Of a DNA stretch of 17,150 bases, positions 1 through 7,251 are shown piece by piece (positions within the stretch are counted from its first letter, which is position 1; each line of letters begins with the position of its first letter). Position numbers and translations under genes: made by a program. The notes beneath the pieces were generated by a model. It was not told the origin of the DNA. It saw only the letters and a program-made list of their open reading frames with translations, and did no database searches. This DNA is from an uncultured Rhodospirillaceae bacterium (lineage in GTDB: Bacteria; Pseudomonadota; Alphaproteobacteria; RF32; CAG-239): assembly GCA_900313355.1 (NCBI GenBank), contig OMQZ01000055.1, positions 1 to 17,150 of the forward strand. The letters are read 5' to 3'.

Positions 1-1
1 A

Positions 2-388
2 GGCGAAGTTTCGGAAGAGCGCTTGTGCCAAATCTGGATGGAAGAAATGAAAGCCAGTTTGGGCGATTATGTCGAAGTCGGTGATGAGGCCAAATATATT
101 TGGTCTCAGGTCGGACACTTTTTCTTTTTGCCGTTTTATGTTTATGCGTATTCATTTGCTGACTGTTTGGTTAACTCGCTTTATCAAGTTTATCAGGAAG
201 GAAAAGTTAAGGACTTTCCTCAAAAATATCTGACACTTTTGAGCCAAACGGCTATCGGCGATTATGAAAAAATCTTGAAGCCGTTTGATTTGAACCCGAA
301 TGATCCGAAGTTTTGGAACAAGGGTTTGAAGCTCATTTCATCGTATCTTGATGAGCTTGAGAGATTGGATAAGAAATTGAGCAAGTAA
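2..388 (+). CDS. M3-family oligoendopeptidase, C-terminal fragment (5' end outside window)
   Basis: The reading frame is open from base 2, so this is the last 128 residues of a gene that begins before the window. The fragment carries the segment HFFFLPFYVYAYSFAD followed by CLVNSLYQVYQ, which matches the conserved C-terminal helix of PepF/M3 oligoendopeptidases, notably the alphaproteobacterial form (H-F-x-x-x-PFYVYAYxFxDCLVNSLY). The family consists of cytosolic zinc metallopeptidases that cut short peptides. The HExxH zinc motif would lie upstream and cannot be seen. A TTG at base 23 is an internal codon, not the start. The gene ends with TAA and is followed by an intrinsic terminator, so it is the last gene of its transcript. 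The family assignment is fairly sure; the substrate range is not shown. Confidence 0.85.
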   Translation, partial: GEVSEERLCQIWMEEMKASLGDYVEVGDEAKYIWSQVGHFFFLPFYVYAYSFADCLVNSLYQVYQEGKVKDFPQKYLTLLSQTAIGDYEKILKPFDLNPNDPKFWNKGLKLISSYLDELERLDKKLSK

Positions 389-406
389 TCGCTTCATTAA
401 AACAAC

Positions 407-440
407 AAACAGCAGGCCATTAAGCGCTTGCTGTTTTTTT
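407..440 (+). terminator. Intrinsic terminator after the oligoendopeptidase gene
   Basis: An 11-bp stem (407-417 with 426-436, one G-T wobble) closes an 8-base loop and runs into seven Ts at 434-440. The hairpin overlaps the last codons of the convergent minus-strand acyltransferase gene, whose stop codon (420-422) lies in the loop. The opposite side is T-rich in minus-strand reading (TTTGTTGTTTT), so it may also end that transcript. Confidence 0.75.
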
Positions 441-881
441 AATAATGCGAGCGGGAATCCCTCCCACAACGCAATTTTCAGGCACGTCATCTATAACAAC
501 CGCATTTGCTCCGATAATCGCATTATTGCCGATTTTGACGGGACCTGCAATCACGGCTCCGGCGTAAATTGTTACATTATCACCTATGATGGGATAATTT
601 TTCGGATCATAATTTCCCTCTTCGCAACTTTTTGCTCCAATTGTTACATGTTGATAGATACGGCAATTTTTCCCGATGGTAGCTGCTCTTGATATAACAA
701 TTCCGATCGGGTGCGGAAATTTTGTTCCCTGTTCCATCAGATACTCGTAATTATATATATCGTTTTGCTTATTCTTATGATATTTTTTCTTTTTTGTGAT
801 GCTGAAAGAGTAACCAAAAACAGTGTATGTTACTATTTTCTTATTGTTGAGTTTTTCTTTTTTGATTGCAAACAGTTTCAT
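420..881 (-). CDS. Hexapeptide-repeat O-acyltransferase (serine acetyltransferase-like)
   Basis: A 153-residue protein. Residues 1-50 are basic and lysine-rich. From about residue 52 to the end there is a left-handed beta-helix domain with imperfect hexapeptide repeats (VISRAATIGKNCRIYQ, then IIGDNVTIYAGAVIAG, IGNNAIIGANAVVI) and the terminal VVGGIPARII that is typical of CysE-like and sugar O-acetyltransferases. Candidate active-site histidines are H57 in FPHPIG and H78 in IYQHVTIG, as in CysE-type enzymes. The N-terminal helical domain of true CysE is absent. A transferase for a surface sugar is therefore more likely than one for cysteine synthesis, but no glycan genes are nearby to support this. 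I chose the ATG at 881, which has AGAGGG eight bases upstream (890-895); a TTG three bases earlier is also possible. It is convergent with the preceding gene and shares its terminator hairpin. Fold is sure, substrate unknown. Confidence 0.8.
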   Translation of the reverse strand: MKLFAIKKEKLNNKKIVTYTVFGYSFSITKKKKYHKNKQNDIYNYEYLMEQGTKFPHPIGIVISRAATIGKNCRIYQHVTIGAKSCEEGNYDPKNYPIIGDNVTIYAGAVIAGPVKIGNNAIIGANAVVIDDVPENCVVGGIPARIIKKTASA

Positions 882-1010
882 CAAATCAGCCCTCTGTTTT
901 TTATTTAACCTTTGTTACTCTATCATCTAAAATTTTCAATACAAACAAAAAATTTCAAATTTTACTTTATAATTTCAACTCGTCTCAGGCAAGCAAATAT
1001 TTTTTTAATA

Positions 1011-1039
1011 TTGACAAGAAGGCGTATACTTGATAGAAC
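1011..1039 (+). promoter_or_regulatory. Promoter for the membrane-protein pair (extended -10 type)
   Basis: A perfect TTGACA (1011-1016) is followed 17 bases later by TAGAAC (1034-1039), preceded by TGA that fits an extended -10 (TGn). Predicted start is near 1046, giving a leader of about 44 bases before the ATG at 1090. An alternative -10 TATACT lies at 1025-1030 but has no good -35. The rest of the 882-1089 gap is AT-rich and must hold the promoter of the divergent acyltransferase gene, for which I see no clear candidate. Confidence 0.55.
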
Positions 1040-1089
1040 AAAAGTACTTCTATTTAAGTTTATGTCAAATCAATTAAATATTTAGTATT

Positions 1090-1671
1090 ATGGGATATTT
1101 CGGTTTTTTGTTGTGGTGCATTCTGGCTCTTATTTTGCCTTTTTGCTTCGCTTTTGGGTGCTTGTTTTATAACAAGTATATTCCCTACTCTTCCCTCATT
1201 GTCGCAACCATTGCTGTCTCTGTGTTTTTCGTCGGCGGTAATGTGATCTGCGCCATTCTTGTCGGAAGTGATGCAACTCTTCATTGCGTTATATTCTGTG
1301 TGATTGCGCTGATGTGTGTCTTTATAGCTTTCCGGATACTTCTTCCTTATACTTTGGAACCCGGCATTTGCCACGAGATGCGTATCGAAAACGGATGGAT
1401 TCTCAACGTTAACGGACTTTATTGCGTAGCTGCGTGCGGTGTCGTTCAAAATCACGGACACAACACACAAGTCTGTTTGCTCTCGCAGAAATCTTATGCG
1501 TCCAGCCCTGTTTTGCTTGGAGGTAATTTTTTTGAGGAAATCGGGGTCGTTTTAACAGATAAGGATAAAGAAGATCTTGTCAACGGCAAGTTCACGCTTC
1601 CCGTTGAAGTCGCCAAATATGACGCACACATTGTCAGGCTGCCGATTGTTCGCCTTAGTTATAAGAATTGA
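1090..1671 (+). CDS. Cysteine-rich membrane protein of unknown function (first of a pair)
   Basis: A 193-residue protein that I do not recognise. Three hydrophobic segments at about residues 4-26, 34-57 and 63-86 are probable membrane helices. Residues 90-193 form a polar C-terminal domain with predicted beta character. Eleven cysteines (10, 19, 24, 54, 66, 70, 76, 94, 112, 116, 129) are unusual for its size, and most sit in or next to the helices. No Shine-Dalgarno sequence is visible before the ATG. It overlaps the start of the next gene by four bases (TTGA), and a promoter and a terminator bracket the two, so they form a two-gene operon. The real strand is the plus strand: the 136-residue reading frame opposite is polar, low in structure and has no supporting signals. 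No catalytic motif is visible, so no function is proposed. Confidence 0.65.
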   Translation: MGYFGFLLWCILALILPFCFAFGCLFYNKYIPYSSLIVATIAVSVFFVGGNVICAILVGSDATLHCVIFCVIALMCVFIAFRILLPYTLEPGICHEMRIENGWILNVNGLYCVAACGVVQNHGHNTQVCLLSQKSYASSPVLLGGNFFEEIGVVLTDKDKEDLVNGKFTLPVEVAKYDAHIVRLPIVRLSYKN

Positions 1672-2234
1672 GCGACACACCCGATGAAATCCTAAATTTT
1701 CAAGCCATGGAAAATATTATTCTTTCTCGGGCCATTTTGTTCGGAGTTTTTGTTATACATCTTTTTATCGGTTATGCAATAAAAACTGTAAAACACGTTA
1801 ACTCCAAGTTTCTTGACACGGCTTTTGCTCTCGAGATGTTTGTGTTGACGACATTTGTTGTTTATGACAACATACAAAGTCCACCTTACAATGGCTGGGC
1901 TCTTGCCATTTCGGGCTATCTTCTTTTGTATGGATTGATTGTCCTTGAATGGTGGGCTTATGGCGCAAAGACCATTGAAAATGACAAGGTTTACGAGCTC
2001 AAGCAAGTGATGCCGGCTCATTTTCACCTTCCGCCTGATACTTATTACAAGTCAGGCGCAAGCGGTTTTATTCGTCAGGGTTGGCATAAGTTTCATGTTG
2101 TCGTTTACGGCGAAAACGCTTTCAAAAAAGCTGTTTATCACAAACCTTTTAAGGTCAGGCTCAAAAACCGCCAAGAAGATCTTCCTTTAAAATTTGACTT
2201 TGTCATGAAGGATGTTTCTTCAGAAGAATCTTAA
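1668..2234 (+). CDS. Membrane protein of unknown function (second of a pair)
   Basis: A 188-residue protein with no family I recognise. Hydrophobic segments at about residues 20-40, 50-68 and 76-97 are probable membrane helices, followed by a basic C-terminal domain of about 90 residues containing PAHFHLPPDTYY and ending in an acidic, serine-rich tail. The layout (three helices then a soluble tail) matches the preceding gene, although the sequences are not obviously alike. The listed start is a TTG that overlaps the preceding stop codon, with only a weak AAGAA before it; this would give translational coupling. The ATG at 1707 (residue 14), just before the first helix, is a plausible alternative and also lacks a ribosome site. 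The gene ends at a strong terminator. Confidence 0.6.
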   Translation: MSDTPDEILNFQAMENIILSRAILFGVFVIHLFIGYAIKTVKHVNSKFLDTAFALEMFVLTTFVVYDNIQSPPYNGWALAISGYLLLYGLIVLEWWAYGAKTIENDKVYELKQVMPAHFHLPPDTYYKSGASGFIRQGWHKFHVVVYGENAFKKAVYHKPFKVRLKNRQEDLPLKFDFVMKDVSSEES

Positions 2235-2259
2235 GTATTTTGTTAAATCGTTCTTTTAG

Positions 2260-2284
2260 CGCACCCTCAAGGGGTGCGTTTTTT
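2260..2284 (+). terminator. Intrinsic terminator after the membrane-protein pair
   Basis: A perfect 7-bp stem (CGCACCC at 2260-2266 with GGGTGCG at 2272-2278) has a 5-base loop and is followed by six Ts. It is a canonical rho-independent terminator and separates the pair from the U32 gene. Confidence 0.9.
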
Positions 2285-2320
2285 CTTGACTTTTGGAAAG
2301 CAAAATAGTAGAGAAAAGGC

Positions 2321-4588
2321 ATGATGAAAACAGAACTTTTGGCTCCGGCCGGTGACATTGAAGCAGCTTATGCGGCGCTGTATTACGGCGCTGATGCAAT
2401 TTATTTAGGCTTGAAAAATTTTTCGGCTCGTGCGAGCGCAACCAATTTTGATGAACAAGAGCTCAATGAAATCACAGCCTATGCACATCACTTAAAGCGC
2501 AAGGTTTATGTCACTATCAACACGGTTTTGCAAGAGCATGAATTGCCTGATTTAATCAAAAGTTTGGATATATGCTCAAAATGCAGGGTTGATGCTGTCA
2601 TTTTGCAAGACTTGGGCGTTGCTCATCTTATAAAAACACAATACAAAGAACTTGAGATGCATGCCAGCACGCAGATGGCTGTTCATAACAAAGAAGGTGC
2701 GCTGTTTTTGAAAAGTTTGGGCTTTTCGCGCGTTGTTTTAGCACGTGAGCTCACTTTGCAAGAAATCAACGATATCGCCTCAATTGACGGTTTGGAAACG
2801 GAAGTTTTCATACATGGCGCGCTTTGTTATTCTTATAGCGGAGTTTGTGAGTTTTCGGCCATGGAATACGGCAAGAGCGCTAACAGAGGGAAGTGTTTAT
2901 ACCCTTGCAGGGCTTGCTTTGGTGAAGACGGGCAAAATAAACATATTTTTTCAATGAAAGATATGGCCCTTGAAGGTGATATTTTGAAGCTCAAAGCTAC
3001 TTCGCTCAAAATTGAGGGGCGAAAAAAGTCAGCCTTATACGTTTCTGCTGTCACGGACTACTATCGCAAAATTTTAGATGGTCAAAAACCTGATTTAAAA
3101 AGGGCTGAAAACATCAAGCAAATTTTTTCGCGCCCGTGGTGCAAATTTCATCTTCAAGGAAAAAACAAAAATGTGGTCGATCCTGATTTTGTCGGTCACA
3201 GAGGACTTAAAATCGGAAAGATCGAAAACATTGTTAAAGGCAAAATCATATTGACGCCAACTCATAATATCGGACGATTTGACGGGCTTCAAATTGATGT
3301 TGACAGCCAAGAAAAGCCTTTCGGATTTTCGGTTCAGAACATTAAACAAAACGGCAAAAATGTGTTTGAAGCACAAAAAAATATCGCCGTTGAAATTGAG
3401 TTGCCGAAAGGGTATCCGACCTTAAAGAAAGATATGGATGTTTATTTGGCTTCATCATCTCAAGTCAAGGGGGCTTATGATTACACAAAACCCAAACCCA
3501 AAGAATTTCAAAATAAAACAAATGTTGATGTAGCGGTTGAGATTTTCAAAGATAAGGTTTGCGCTTTATCCGGTCGTTTTTCTTTTGAGGTTAAAGGAAA
3601 ATTTGAGCCGGCTAAAGATTTGAGTAAAGTTTATGATGCCTTTTTTAAAAGTTTTCAAAAAACAGGTGATACAATTTTTGAGTTAAGTCAGTTTGAGCTC
3701 AAAAATCCTTTAGGGCTCTTTGTGCCGGCTTCAACAATCAATGAACTGCGCAGAGGTCTTTACAACAATATTTTACCTGAGTTTAAGCATGGATCTCTTT
3801 CAAAGCTGCCCAAACCTTTAAACAACAAAAAAACAGGCTGGATTATTAAAACGGACAATCTTCATCTTTTAGATGAACTTGATTTAAGCGATTTTCAGGA
3901 AATTATTTATTTGATTGATGAGCATCCTGATTTTGAAAAACTTTCCGCCTTGCCTTTAGAGAAAATTCGAATATCTTTGCCGACTGTTTGCCGAAAGCCT
4001 GAAGCTTTGATGCCGGCGGTTAAAAAGTTGATGGATTTGGGGTGTTTTAAGTGGGAAGTTTCAAACTATTGGGGACTTTCCGTTATTGATGCAAAAAAGT
4101 ATGATGTTTCTTTCGGATCTTTTATATATATGTTTAACAGCGAGGCTCTGCTTATGGCAAAAGAAATCGGGGCGACGCGGGTTTGTTTCGGGGTTGAAGA
4201 TACACTCAAAAATTTGGAAGAATTTTCCTTAAAGGCCTTTTTGCCGACCTCATTTATTGTTTATCAAGATGTGCCCTTGTTTACAAGTGCCGTATGTATC
4301 CGCGACAATGATTGTGCACACTGCACAAAGCAAACGAAATGGCTCAAGCTCAAAAAAGACGAGCATGAATATGAAGCGCTTTCCGTTCCCTGTCAGACAA
4401 TGCTTTTCGACAAGTTCGCTTTTTGCGCGATTGAGTCTGCAAAAAATGTTAATGCATCTTATTTTCAGATGGACTTTTGTTATAATCCTTATATGGCTCA
4501 CGAAGTCAAAGAAATCGCGCAAAAATTGATGAAGTTTGAAGAAATTAAACCATCGATTCAAGGAAATTTGAAGCGAACAAATATTTAG
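2321..4588 (+). CDS. U32 peptidase-family protein, large form with DUF3656-like and C-terminal Cys domains (RlhA-like)
   Basis: A 755-residue protein. The N-terminal part (about 4-260) is a U32 TIM-barrel with ELLAPAGD at the start, the family signature EVFIHGALCYSYSG at 161-174, the block NRGKCLYPCR at 188-197 and SLKIEGR at 228-234. Cysteines C169, C176, C192 and C196 match the four that bind an iron-sulfur cluster in RNA-hydroxylating members such as E. coli RlhA and TrhP. A middle domain resembles DUF3656 (about 395-480). A C-terminal second half (about 505-725) has C659, C665 and C668 as in the long U32 proteins. Known members hydroxylate 23S rRNA or tRNA, and older 'collagenase' labels are unreliable. 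RlhA is the closest match by architecture, but this protein is longer, so I leave the symbol blank. Two adjacent ATGs (2321, 2324) follow GAGAAAAGG. Its stop codon overlaps that of the convergent downstream gene, with no terminator between. Confidence 0.88.
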   Translation: MMKTELLAPAGDIEAAYAALYYGADAIYLGLKNFSARASATNFDEQELNEITAYAHHLKRKVYVTINTVLQEHELPDLIKSLDICSKCRVDAVILQDLGVAHLIKTQYKELEMHASTQMAVHNKEGALFLKSLGFSRVVLARELTLQEINDIASIDGLETEVFIHGALCYSYSGVCEFSAMEYGKSANRGKCLYPCRACFGEDGQNKHIFSMKDMALEGDILKLKATSLKIEGRKKSALYVSAVTDYYRKILDGQKPDLKRAENIKQIFSRPWCKFHLQGKNKNVVDPDFVGHRGLKIGKIENIVKGKIILTPTHNIGRFDGLQIDVDSQEKPFGFSVQNIKQNGKNVFEAQKNIAVEIELPKGYPTLKKDMDVYLASSSQVKGAYDYTKPKPKEFQNKTNVDVAVEIFKDKVCALSGRFSFEVKGKFEPAKDLSKVYDAFFKSFQKTGDTIFELSQFELKNPLGLFVPASTINELRRGLYNNILPEFKHGSLSKLPKPLNNKKTGWIIKTDNLHLLDELDLSDFQEIIYLIDEHPDFEKLSALPLEKIRISLPTVCRKPEALMPAVKKLMDLGCFKWEVSNYWGLSVIDAKKYDVSFGSFIYMFNSEALLMAKEIGATRVCFGVEDTLKNLEEFSLKAFLPTSFIVYQDVPLFTSAVCIRDNDCAHCTKQTKWLKLKKDEHEYEALSVPCQTMLFDKFAFCAIESAKNVNASYFQMDFCYNPYMAHEVKEIAQKLMKFEEIKPSIQGNLKRTNI

Positions 4589-5301
4589 TCTTCATAAAAA
4601 AAGTCGTAGAGGCGAATATAGAAAACAAGCTGAATTATTGTTTTTATCGCGTGGGTTATGCTCAAGCCTATGGGCGTCGGCTTTGTCAACAGGCTCAAGG
4701 CAAAAGGCAAAAATGCATAGACGATGAGCAAAACAATAACTATTTTGATGTAATTTCCTTGTGTTTTTGAATATGCCGACCATAAGGAGGCATCTTTTCC
4801 GTTAAGGCTTGAAACCCAAGTAAAACCGGGGATAAAAAATGTAAACGTCAAAAGAAAAATCAACGGAATATAAAGTAAAAACTGGCCGATTTTTGAGTTA
4901 TTTAAGAATGTATATGCCTGTTTTAAGAATTCATAAATATCCGGAAAACCAATCAGCCACTGAGCCATATATTTCAAGAGTTTTAAGAATAAATGTCCAA
5001 AGATAACAACGCTTAAAGAAACCGCAAAAACGACTGCCATTTTAACAATCGAATTGACGATTTTTTCGCTCGTTATGATGGGTTTTTGTTCATAATAAAG
5101 GCTGATAAACAAATAATAAAACACATAGCAAAACAAGGCATATGAGAACATCATCACACCTTGATGTTTGAACATAAATTTTAAGCTCAAAAAAGAAGCT
5201 GTGTAGCATGCAAGGCCGAACAAACTCAACAAAAAGCAGTTTTTCCCGATAAAGGACAGTACATCAATAAACAACTGCTTAATATTGAGCTCTGTTTTCA
5301 T
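4585..5301 (-). CDS. Six-helix integral membrane protein of unknown function, last gene after accC
   Basis: A 238-residue, very hydrophobic protein with six probable membrane helices at about residues 22-42, 49-69, 86-106, 139-162, 184-204 and 213-231, and a short amphipathic N-terminus. I see no catalytic motif and do not recognise the family. It starts 15 bases after the accC stop with a good GAAGG eight bases before the ATG, so it is almost certainly translated from the accC message. A role with acetyl-CoA carboxylase is not implied by the sequence; the link may be only shared transcription. Its TAA overlaps the TAG of the convergent U32 gene. Confidence 0.75.
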   Translation of the reverse strand: MKTELNIKQLFIDVLSFIGKNCFLLSLFGLACYTASFLSLKFMFKHQGVMMFSYALFCYVFYYLFISLYYEQKPIITSEKIVNSIVKMAVVFAVSLSVVIFGHLFLKLLKYMAQWLIGFPDIYEFLKQAYTFLNNSKIGQFLLYIPLIFLLTFTFFIPGFTWVSSLNGKDASLWSAYSKTQGNYIKIVIVLLIVYAFLPFALSLLTKPTPIGLSITHAIKTIIQLVFYIRLYDFFYED

Positions 5302-5316
5302 ATTTGATGCCTTCGA

Positions 5317-6660
5317 CTATGCTCCGCGTTTTTTCATAAAGTTTTCAAGCCAATGAATATTATATGTTCCATCAATAAAATCAGGATCAGATATGATGTC
5401 TTGTAAAAGCGGAATAGTTGTGTCTATGCCCATAATCACAAATTCATCTAAGGCGCGGCGCAAACGCATAATCGCCCCGCTTCTGGTTTTTGCACTGATT
5501 ATGAGTTTTGCAATCATGCTGTCATAGCATGAGGGAATCGTATATCCCGAATATATTTCCGAATCGACACGAACACCCAAACCGCCGGGAGCGTGCCACT
5601 CATCAATCTTTCCGGGAGACGGGAAAAACGTTTCCGGATTTTCGGCATTGATACGGCACTCAATGGCATGACCGGAAAAGGTTATGTCTTCTTGGCGAAA
5701 ACTCAATTTTGCACCGCTTGCAATACGGATTTGTTCACGCACGATATCAATGTCCGTTACGGCTTCGGTAATCGGATGTTCAACCTGAAGCCTTGTGTTC
5801 ATTTCCATAAAATAGAATTTTCCGTCTTCATACAAAAATTCAAGCGTTCCGGCATTGGTATAACCGATTTTTTGTATGGCTTTACGCACAATCTTACAAA
5901 TGCTTTGGCGCGCACTTTCATTTAGCGCCGGAGATGGTGTTTCTTCAATCACCTTTTGATTGCCTCTTTGAATAGAACAATCTCTTTCGCCCAAATGAAC
6001 CACATTTCCGAAGCTGTCCGCCAAAATTTGAATTTCAATATGACGCGGATTAACCAAAAACTTTTCAAGATAAACCGCATCACTCGTAAATGAGGCTTTT
6101 GCTTCAGCTCTTGCCAAAGAATATGCCTCAGGCAGATCTTCTGCTTTCATGGCGACTTTCATGCCCTTTCCGCCACCACCGTCTTTGGCCTTAACAATGA
6201 CCGGAAAACCAATTCTTTTAGCCCAGATATAAGCTTCATCAAGCGTTTTGAGCTCCGGCGAACCCGGTGCAACAGGCATTCCTGCTTTTTGAGCGGCGGC
6301 TCGTGCCGTAATTTTATCACCCATTAAACGCATTTGAGCGGAAGTCGGTCCGACAAAAGCTATTCCGTGGCGCTCAACCATTTCGGCAAAGTCTGCATTT
6401 TCAGATAAAAAGCCATAACCGGGGTGAATCGCATCTGCACCGGTTATCACAGCCGCAGAAATAATCGCAGGTTTGTTTAAATAGGATTCAGAGGCCTTTG
6501 CCGGTCCGATACAGACGGCTTCATCAGCCATGCGAACATGCATCGCATTTGCATCTGCCTCGGAGTGAACGGCAACCGTTTTAATCCCCATTTCACGACA
6601 AGCGCGTTGGATACGTAAGGCTATTTCGCCACGATTTGCGATTAAGATTTTTTCAAACAT
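5317..6660 (-). CDS. accC: Biotin carboxylase subunit of acetyl-CoA carboxylase
   Basis: A 447-residue protein, the usual length for AccC. It carboxylates the biotin on AccB using ATP and bicarbonate, the first half-reaction of malonyl-CoA synthesis in the cytosol. Landmarks in order: FEKILIANRGEIA at the N-terminus; HPGYGFLSEN near 79-88; the ATP-grasp glycine loop KAKDGGGGKGM at 157-167; ERDCSIQR at 225-232; and the metal/active-site strand EMNTRLQVEHP at 286-296 (E286, N288, R290 and E294 correspond to E. coli E288, N290, R292 and E296). K236 matches catalytic K238. One local difference is G233-N234 where E. coli has R-H; Asn at the second site also occurs in other biotin-dependent carboxylases. 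The gene lies 15 bases behind accB with AGG before the ATG, and this pairing confirms AccC rather than a propionyl-CoA or pyruvate carboxylase subunit. Confidence 0.97.
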   Translation of the reverse strand: MFEKILIANRGEIALRIQRACREMGIKTVAVHSEADANAMHVRMADEAVCIGPAKASESYLNKPAIISAAVITGADAIHPGYGFLSENADFAEMVERHGIAFVGPTSAQMRLMGDKITARAAAQKAGMPVAPGSPELKTLDEAYIWAKRIGFPVIVKAKDGGGGKGMKVAMKAEDLPEAYSLARAEAKASFTSDAVYLEKFLVNPRHIEIQILADSFGNVVHLGERDCSIQRGNQKVIEETPSPALNESARQSICKIVRKAIQKIGYTNAGTLEFLYEDGKFYFMEMNTRLQVEHPITEAVTDIDIVREQIRIASGAKLSFRQEDITFSGHAIECRINAENPETFFPSPGKIDEWHAPGGLGVRVDSEIYSGYTIPSCYDSMIAKLIISAKTRSGAIMRLRRALDEFVIMGIDTTIPLLQDIISDPDFIDGTYNIHWLENFMKKRGA

Positions 6661-6675
6661 CAGATCAACCTATTG

Positions 6676-7152
6676 TTATTCAATCACAATAAGAGGCGCA
6701 CCATATTCAACAGGATCGCCTGCTTCAACCAAAATTTTTGTTACCCGACCGCTCTTGTGAGCCTTGACAGGATTGAAAGTCTTCATAGCTTCAATCAAAC
6801 ATACCGTGTCACCGGCTTTGACATCATCGCCGATTTTCACAAAATCAGGGCTGCTTTGGTTCGGTGCCAAATATACGACACCGACCATCGGTGATTTTAC
6901 GGCATTTTCACTGTTGTGATAGTCTTGAATCAAATTTTCGACTTCTTGAGGCAATTCTTTCGGCTCTTCCTCTTTTTCTTTGACTTCAGGCTGAGGCTGA
7001 GCCATCACGATTTGAGGGGCAATCGGCGCACCGTTTTGACGCGCAAGCGAAATACGCACCGTTTCATCTTCATATTCAAGTTCCGTTAAATTTGATTTGT
7101 TTAAAATTTCAGCAAGTTTGCTGATAATCTTTGTATCAATCGGGTTTGGCAT
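6676..7152 (-). CDS. accB: Biotin carboxyl carrier protein of acetyl-CoA carboxylase
   Basis: A 158-residue protein with the family's standard layout. A short N-terminal domain (1-45, DTKIISKLAEILNKSNLTEL) is followed by a flexible Pro/Glu/Gln/Lys-rich linker (about 46-80) and a C-terminal biotinyl domain (84-158). The biotin attachment site is EAMKTFNPV with K124. The linker is acidic rather than Ala-Pro rich. The start is placed at the ATG at 7152 because AAGGGAT lies five bases upstream and the protein then begins at the conserved N-terminal helix; the open frame runs 16 codons further to 7200, but that extension lacks a ribosome site and would cover the probable promoter. AccB carries carboxybiotin from AccC to the carboxyltransferase AccA/AccD, which are not in this window. 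Confidence 0.95.
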   Translation of the reverse strand: MPNPIDTKIISKLAEILNKSNLTELEYEDETVRISLARQNGAPIAPQIVMAQPQPEVKEKEEEPKELPQEVENLIQDYHNSENAVKSPMVGVVYLAPNQSSPDFVKIGDDVKAGDTVCLIEAMKTFNPVKAHKSGRVTKILVEAGDPVEYGAPLIVIE

Positions 7153-7157
7153 ATTTA

Positions 7158-7164
7158 TCCCTTT
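7158..7164 (-). promoter_or_regulatory. Ribosome binding site that fixes the accB start
   Basis: AAGGGAT read on the minus strand, five bases before the ATG at 7152. It is the reason for preferring this start over the longer frame that begins at 7200. Confidence 0.75.
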
Positions 7165-7188
7165 ATAAAATTGACGTAAACTTTTTTC

Positions 7189-7217
7189 TTTATAGGGCAA
7201 AATAAATCAAAATACAA
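7189..7217 (-). promoter_or_regulatory. Probable promoter for accB-accC-membrane protein
   Basis: On the minus strand TTGTAT (7212-7217) is followed after exactly 17 bases by TATAAA (7189-7194). Predicted start is near 7182, giving about 30 bases of leader to the accB ATG. The -10 is strong (5 of 6 consensus) and the -35 modest (3 of 6). No terminator is visible after tyrS, so readthrough from tyrS may add to expression. Confidence 0.45.
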
Positions 7218-7251
7218 CAAAAATCTGTATATATTGCATGAATGAGCTGCT

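Noticed and set aside
711..908. Plus-strand hydrophobic open frame opposite the 5' part of the acyltransferase
   Set aside because: Hydrophobicity arises from reading the lysine-rich N-terminus backwards (AAA/AAG becoming TTT/CTT); no ribosome site.
1000..1017. Promoter of the minus-strand acyltransferase in the 882-1089 gap
   Set aside because: TATAAA occurs on the minus strand with possible -35 boxes at spacings of 15 or 19 bases, neither convincing in this AT-rich stretch.
1060..1470. Open frame of 136 codons on the minus strand opposite the first membrane-protein gene
   Set aside because: Polar, compositionally odd product with no domain or ribosome site. The plus-strand frame has clear membrane helices, a promoter and a coupled neighbour.
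2286..2311. Possible promoter (TTGACT at 2286) before the U32 gene
   Set aside because: No convincing -10 at 16-18 bases. The gene must have a promoter after the terminator at 2284, but I cannot place it.
7153..7200. Sixteen-codon N-terminal extension of accB
   Set aside because: The ribosome site and the conserved AccB N-terminus both point to the ATG at 7152, and the extension overlaps the probable -10 box.
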